Shown here piece by piece: positions 60,675 through 64,000 of a DNA stretch of 64,000 nt. Position numbers and translations under genes: made by a program. The notes beneath the pieces are model-generated. The model was not told where the DNA came from, searched no databases, and saw only the letters and a list, made by a program, of their open reading frames with translations. Each line of letters opens with the position of its first letter. Within the stretch, counting starts at the first letter, position 1. The stretch is from Halanaeroarchaeum sulfurireducens (GTDB lineage: Archaea; Halobacteriota; Halobacteria; Halobacteriales; Halobacteriaceae), in NCBI RefSeq assembly GCF_001011115.1, contig NZ_CP008874.1:1178001-1242000 (forward strand), written 5' to 3'.

Positions 60675-61817
60675 TTACACCCCCTGGACCGCGAGTGGAC
60701 TCTTTACCGCAGCCATCAACACCACGTAGCGTAGCAGGAATCCGCCGATCAACACCAGCACGTACTTCGTCGCGTACCCGCCCGTCAGCAGGCGAGCACC
60801 CATCGGGTTCTCCTCGAAGTGCGTGAACTCGTGGAGGACCGTTATCGTCAGCGACAGGATTACCGGGATTATCGTCCCGAACGCCAGCACCCCGCCCACG
60901 AACAGCAACTGGTAGGTGTCGAACAGCGCCGTCAGGCTCGCCTGCGCGCCCATGTTCGGCGAACTCGAAAGGAAGGATAACAGCAGCCCGATCCCCACCA
61001 GCTCCACCACGATTATCGCGTCGTCGGTCAGGCAAAAGCGGTGGTTTGCCCGGGTGAGCGCGCCGCCGCTCAGCACCGTTCCCAGCAGCGCCGCCGAAAT
61101 TCCCGTCGACACGCCGCTCATCAGGAAGATAAAGGGCAGGTACGGCCGCGTCCAGAACTGTACCACCGTCACGTCGCTCAGCAACATCGCCGTGTAGACG
61201 ATCAGCGTTATCGACAGCACACCGCCGATGATTCGAAGGCCGCCCCACAGCCGACTCGGCGGCCGCGTCGCGTCCGCGATCGTGTCGATCAACCACGTGA
61301 TGCCCCGATCCGTCCGCCACGGCATCACGCCGTCGAACCAGGACAGGATCTTCCGCGGGAACAGACTCATCCCCGAGGCGCCCTGTAACTCCGCGCCGAA
61401 ATGGAGCCACAGCGTCTCCAGGACCGCCCAGACAGCGAACAGCACGATTACCCACGTCCCGATCACCAGCCACGAGCCGAAGTTCGTGAACAGCACCGGA
61501 AATGTCAACGCGCGTAACGGCGCACCCAGGTGCATGAGCAGCGCGACCCCGCCGACCGCGATGCCCAATACTCCGATTAGCGACCCCCAGCGGGCCGTCT
61601 CTGCACAGGCGCACCTGTGGGCCCGATCATCGGATCGAGCCAGCAGCAACCGACTCAGCCAGTTCTGCTCGTCCATCAGGTGCTTCATCAGGCTCGCCCA
61701 CGTCGACGTGAGGTACGCACCGCCGCTCACGCCGCCCAGGAACAGGTACGTGGCGATGAACTCCGCCCAGTGCGGCGAATCCAGCCACAGCGCCCCTGCG
61801 CTACCAGTCACACTCAT
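60675..61817 (-). CDS. dmsC: NrfD/PsrC-type membrane anchor of the Dms reductase
   Basis: A 380-residue membrane protein with about nine or ten helices. WAEFIATYLFLGGVSGGAYL is the NrfD-type first helix. These subunits anchor the reductase and take electrons from menaquinol, passing them to the Fe-S subunit. It begins 2 bp after the dmsB stop. Confidence 0.85.
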   Translation of the reverse strand: MSVTGSAGALWLDSPHWAEFIATYLFLGGVSGGAYLTSTWASLMKHLMDEQNWLSRLLLARSDDRAHRCACAETARWGSLIGVLGIAVGGVALLMHLGAPLRALTFPVLFTNFGSWLVIGTWVIVLFAVWAVLETLWLHFGAELQGASGMSLFPRKILSWFDGVMPWRTDRGITWLIDTIADATRPPSRLWGGLRIIGGVLSITLIVYTAMLLSDVTVVQFWTRPYLPFIFLMSGVSTGISAALLGTVLSGGALTRANHRFCLTDDAIIVVELVGIGLLLSFLSSSPNMGAQASLTALFDTYQLLFVGGVLAFGTIIPVILSLTITVLHEFTHFEENPMGARLLTGGYATKYVLVLIGGFLLRYVVLMAAVKSPLAVQGV

Positions 61818-61819
61818 TC

Positions 61820-62449
61820 TCAGTCTCCGGTCTCGGGGGTCGTAATGTCGGCGGGACCCATGCCACCGTCGCTCGTCGTCGGTTCGACGATGACGTTGGC
61901 GGAACTCGATCCCTGCCCGAACCGTTCGGCGGCCGCCTGCGACACTCCGTCGAGGAGGTCGCTGATGGGGCCGGCCTCGAGGGCACCGCCCACGCAGGTG
62001 TCCACGCAGGCTGGCTTCGTACCGCCGTTGTCCGCGGTCTTTTTCGTCGGCTGCCCCGAGCCACTGCCCGGTCCCTCGCCGAGACAGAGGTTACACTTCT
62101 GCATGAGGCCGTCGTCACCGTACTGCGGGGCACCGAAGGGGCAGGCCCACCCGCAGTACTTACACCCGATGCACTTGTCCTGATCGACAGTGACGATGCC
62201 GTCCGAGTCGCGCTTGTTGATTGCGCCGGTCGGACAGACGTTCTCACAGGGCGCGTCCGCACAGTGCATACAGGAGATCGACACGGTGGTCTCCTCGTAG
62301 TCGGGAAACTCGCCCTGGCTCACGGTCTCGACGCGCCGCCAGTCGACCGGGCCTGGATCGACGCCGTGTCGGTTCTTACACGCCACCTGACAGGCGCTAC
62401 AGCCGATACACTTCTCCGGGTCGAAGTAAAATCCCCATTCTTGTGCCAT
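61820..62449 (-). CDS. dmsB: Four-cluster ferredoxin subunit of the Dms reductase
   Basis: A 209-residue subunit with 16 clustered cysteines for four [4Fe-4S] clusters: CIGCSACQVACKNRHG, CMHCADAPCENVCPTG, CIGCKYCGWACPFG with a later CNLC, and ACVDTC. It wires electrons from the membrane anchor to the molybdopterin subunit. It overlaps the dmsA stop by one base. Confidence 0.92.
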   Translation of the reverse strand: MAQEWGFYFDPEKCIGCSACQVACKNRHGVDPGPVDWRRVETVSQGEFPDYEETTVSISCMHCADAPCENVCPTGAINKRDSDGIVTVDQDKCIGCKYCGWACPFGAPQYGDDGLMQKCNLCLGEGPGSGSGQPTKKTADNGGTKPACVDTCVGGALEAGPISDLLDGVSQAAAERFGQGSSSANVIVEPTTSDGGMGPADITTPETGD

Positions 62450-64000
62450 TATTGCTCGCCTCCGTTCGTAACCTCGACTTTGATGTGCCTGTCTGCCATG
62501 CCAATGACCGGTTCGATCTGGTCGGCGCTGTGCAACATCATCGAATTACCGCCCTCCTCGTCCGGTGTAATCGATCCTTCCCCCCAGCCCCAGCTCGTCG
62601 TCACGTAGCCGGGTTTGATTCCCTCCGTGACGTGGGCCATCAGCGATATCGATCCAGCCGGGGACTCGACGGTCACCATATTACCGTCCTCGATGCCACG
62701 GGGATCGGCGTCCTCCGGGTTGATGAGCAGGTAGTTCCCGCGGTAGTCCTTGTGCTCGAGGCCCCAGCGCTCGGCCAGGAGTTCCTTGGAGTGATCGAGT
62801 GTCTGATCGCCGCCGCGCGAAATCTGCTCGACGAACGTGTCCGTAAACTCGAGGGGGTACTCGTCGTCTGGCATCTGCCCGAACTCGCCCGCCGGGATGT
62901 ACTCGGGTGCCGTCGACACCCCGGCCTGCTCGGCCGCCTTCACGTACGCCTCGACGTTGTCGAGGACGAACTCGAACTTCCCGGTCGCGGTGTTGAAGCC
63001 TCCGTCCTTCCAGGATTCGTAGCCGTACTCGTCCCCGAAAACGAAGCTCTTCTCGTCGAGTTCGTCGAGAGTCAGACCCATCCCCGAGAGGGCGTCGTTT
63101 ATCTTCTCCTCCTTGGAGTCCCACGGCACGTAGTTGCCGTAGCCCATCTTCTGGGAGAGCCCCTTGAGGATGTCGAATCCGGGCTTGGTGTTCCACTGCG
63201 GTTCGATGGCGGCCTTCGAGCCAGTGACCCAGCCACGCTGCGAGTACGAGCCCGGCCCACCTGCGCCGAACATCGGTTTCTCGAGTTGCGAAGACTCGGG
63301 GAGCACCACGTCGGCTCGCCGGGTCATGCCATTCCAGTAGGCGTCGATGGCCACGATCATGTCCAGCTCGTCGAGGGCGTCGAACCACTCCTGGGTGGCG
63401 GAGTTCTTGAGCGGGTTGGCCCAGTAAGCGAACAGCCCGGTTGCGTCACCGTTCTGGACTGCCTCGGGCAGAACGGTGTACGAGAGGCCACGAACGTGGT
63501 GGAACGGGTACTCCTCGTAGTCGGACAGCACCTGCGGCACGTCCTCGTGATTGGCCGGGAACTCGACGCCGGCCTCCCCGTACGGATCGGCGAGATCAAC
63601 CGTCGCTTTGAAGAACCGGTGACCACCGGGCCGATCCAGGTTACCGACGAGTCCGTTAAGCGCGTGAATGTTCTGGGCGGTCTTGTGACCGTTCCCGGCG
63701 TTGGTGATGCCCGTCCAGATGGAGATGTGGCAGTTGGGTGCGGCTTCCGCGAATCCGATTGCGGTCTTCCGGATGGTTTCCGCGTCGACCCCGGTCTCAT
63801 CTTCCGCCCACTCCGGCGTCTTGTCCGCGACCGCCTGCCGGTACTCTTCGAATCCGTACGTCCAGTTGTCGACGAACTCCTCATCGTAGAGCCCCTCCTC
63901 GATGATGACGTTACCCATCGCGAGGGCCAGCGCACCGTCGGCTCGCGGTTCGATCGGGATCCACGTATCGGAGTGCTGTGCAGTCTTCGTGTACCTCGGA
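62449..64000 (-). CDS. dmsA: Molybdopterin oxidoreductase of the DMSO/TMAO reductase type (cut by window end)
   Basis: Only the C-terminal ~517 residues are visible; the frame is open to the right edge, where it reads TWIPIEPRADGALALAMGN, the standard bis-MGD-binding pattern. Further on are ISIWTGITNAGNGH, GDATGLFAYWANPLKNSA and VVLPESSQLEKPMFG, as in DMSO-reductase family enzymes. The C-terminal domain (PRGIEDGNMVTVESPAGSI) binds the second pterin. Substrate (DMSO, TMAO or other) is inferred from the dmsBCDR neighbourhood. The N-terminal Fe-S site and Tat signal are outside. Confidence 0.9.
   Translation of the reverse strand, partial: PRYTKTAQHSDTWIPIEPRADGALALAMGNVIIEEGLYDEEFVDNWTYGFEEYRQAVADKTPEWAEDETGVDAETIRKTAIGFAEAAPNCHISIWTGITNAGNGHKTAQNIHALNGLVGNLDRPGGHRFFKATVDLADPYGEAGVEFPANHEDVPQVLSDYEEYPFHHVRGLSYTVLPEAVQNGDATGLFAYWANPLKNSATQEWFDALDELDMIVAIDAYWNGMTRRADVVLPESSQLEKPMFGAGGPGSYSQRGWVTGSKAAIEPQWNTKPGFDILKGLSQKMGYGNYVPWDSKEEKINDALSGMGLTLDELDEKSFVFGDEYGYESWKDGGFNTATGKFEFVLDNVEAYVKAAEQAGVSTAPEYIPAGEFGQMPDDEYPLEFTDTFVEQISRGGDQTLDHSKELLAERWGLEHKDYRGNYLLINPEDADPRGIEDGNMVTVESPAGSISLMAHVTEGIKPGYVTTSWGWGEGSITPDEEGGNSMMLHSADQIEPVIGMADRHIKVEVTNGGEQ

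Overview
The window is chromosomal DNA from a halophilic archaeon (class Halobacteria). The evidence is high GC, strongly acidic proteins rich in Asp and Glu, archaeal TATA boxes about 25-30 nt before start codons (several genes look leaderless), and archaeal families such as SRP19, Gar1, RNase P component 4, thermosome, form III RuBisCO, an 11-subunit Nuo complex, Bat/DmsR-type regulators and Agl23-like membrane glycosyltransferases. The genus cannot be fixed from this stretch.

Layout. 0-3.1 kb: the 3' end of a copper P-type ATPase, a CopZ-like chaperone, two HTH regulators and a diverged uracil-DNA-glycosylase-like protein. 3.3-6.2 kb (minus): a compact operon of aldolase, fructose-1,6-bisphosphatase and form III RuBisCO. 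6.3-9.3 kb (minus): a helix-hairpin-helix protein, a CBS-ParB-fold protein and a Rossmann-DHH phosphoesterase. 9.3-19.6 kb (minus): the operon nuoA-B-CD-H-I-J1-J2-K-L-M-N, with no NADH-input subunits. 19.7-21.5 kb: purK-purE. 21.6-30 kb: an Agl23-like glycosyltransferase, ribH, an aminotransferase, an MFS transporter, a CBS protein, glutamate dehydrogenase, a DUF2797 protein and a Met/Gly-rich protein. 29.7-31.9 kb (minus): two family-4 glycosyltransferases. 31.9-36.4 kb: RNase P component 4, a YhbY-like protein, two MscS channels around a repeat-bearing gap, and SRP19-Gar1-presenilin protease. 36.5-42.2 kb: a surface gluzincin with a PGF-CTERM-like tail, thermosome, universal stress protein, and AMMECR1 plus MEMO. 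42.2-48.8 kb is rich in redox genes: DsbA-like lipoprotein, thioredoxin, thioredoxin reductase, a 17-bp tandem repeat array, an HTH regulator, an FAD disulfide reductase, a methyltransferase, TrmO and peroxiredoxin. 48.9-54.5 kb: sulfatase-superfamily protein, thioesterase, photolyase, Mn/Fe superoxide dismutase, ThyX and small conserved proteins.

54.6-57.4 kb looks like a decayed integration region. A tRNA-Glu(CTC) gene is followed by a near-copy of its own 3' end, a large imperfect inverted repeat and a probable tyrosine-recombinase remnant, then a gene-poor stretch with small orphan genes and a Bat-type regulator. 57.4-64 kb holds a CBS protein, a secreted LTxxQ-like protein and a DMSO/TMAO-reductase-type respiratory operon (dmsA, truncated by the window end, then dmsB, dmsC, dmsD) with an adjacent Cys-rich DmsR-type regulator.

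Taken together the cell respires through a Nuo-type proton pump and can probably use sulfoxides or N-oxides when oxygen is low. It is well equipped against oxidants and UV light. The least explained items are the 17-bp array, the tRNA-linked remnant, the surface protease, the CBS-ParB/DHH pair and the secreted Gly/His-rich protein. I did not find a clearly complete new multi-gene system.
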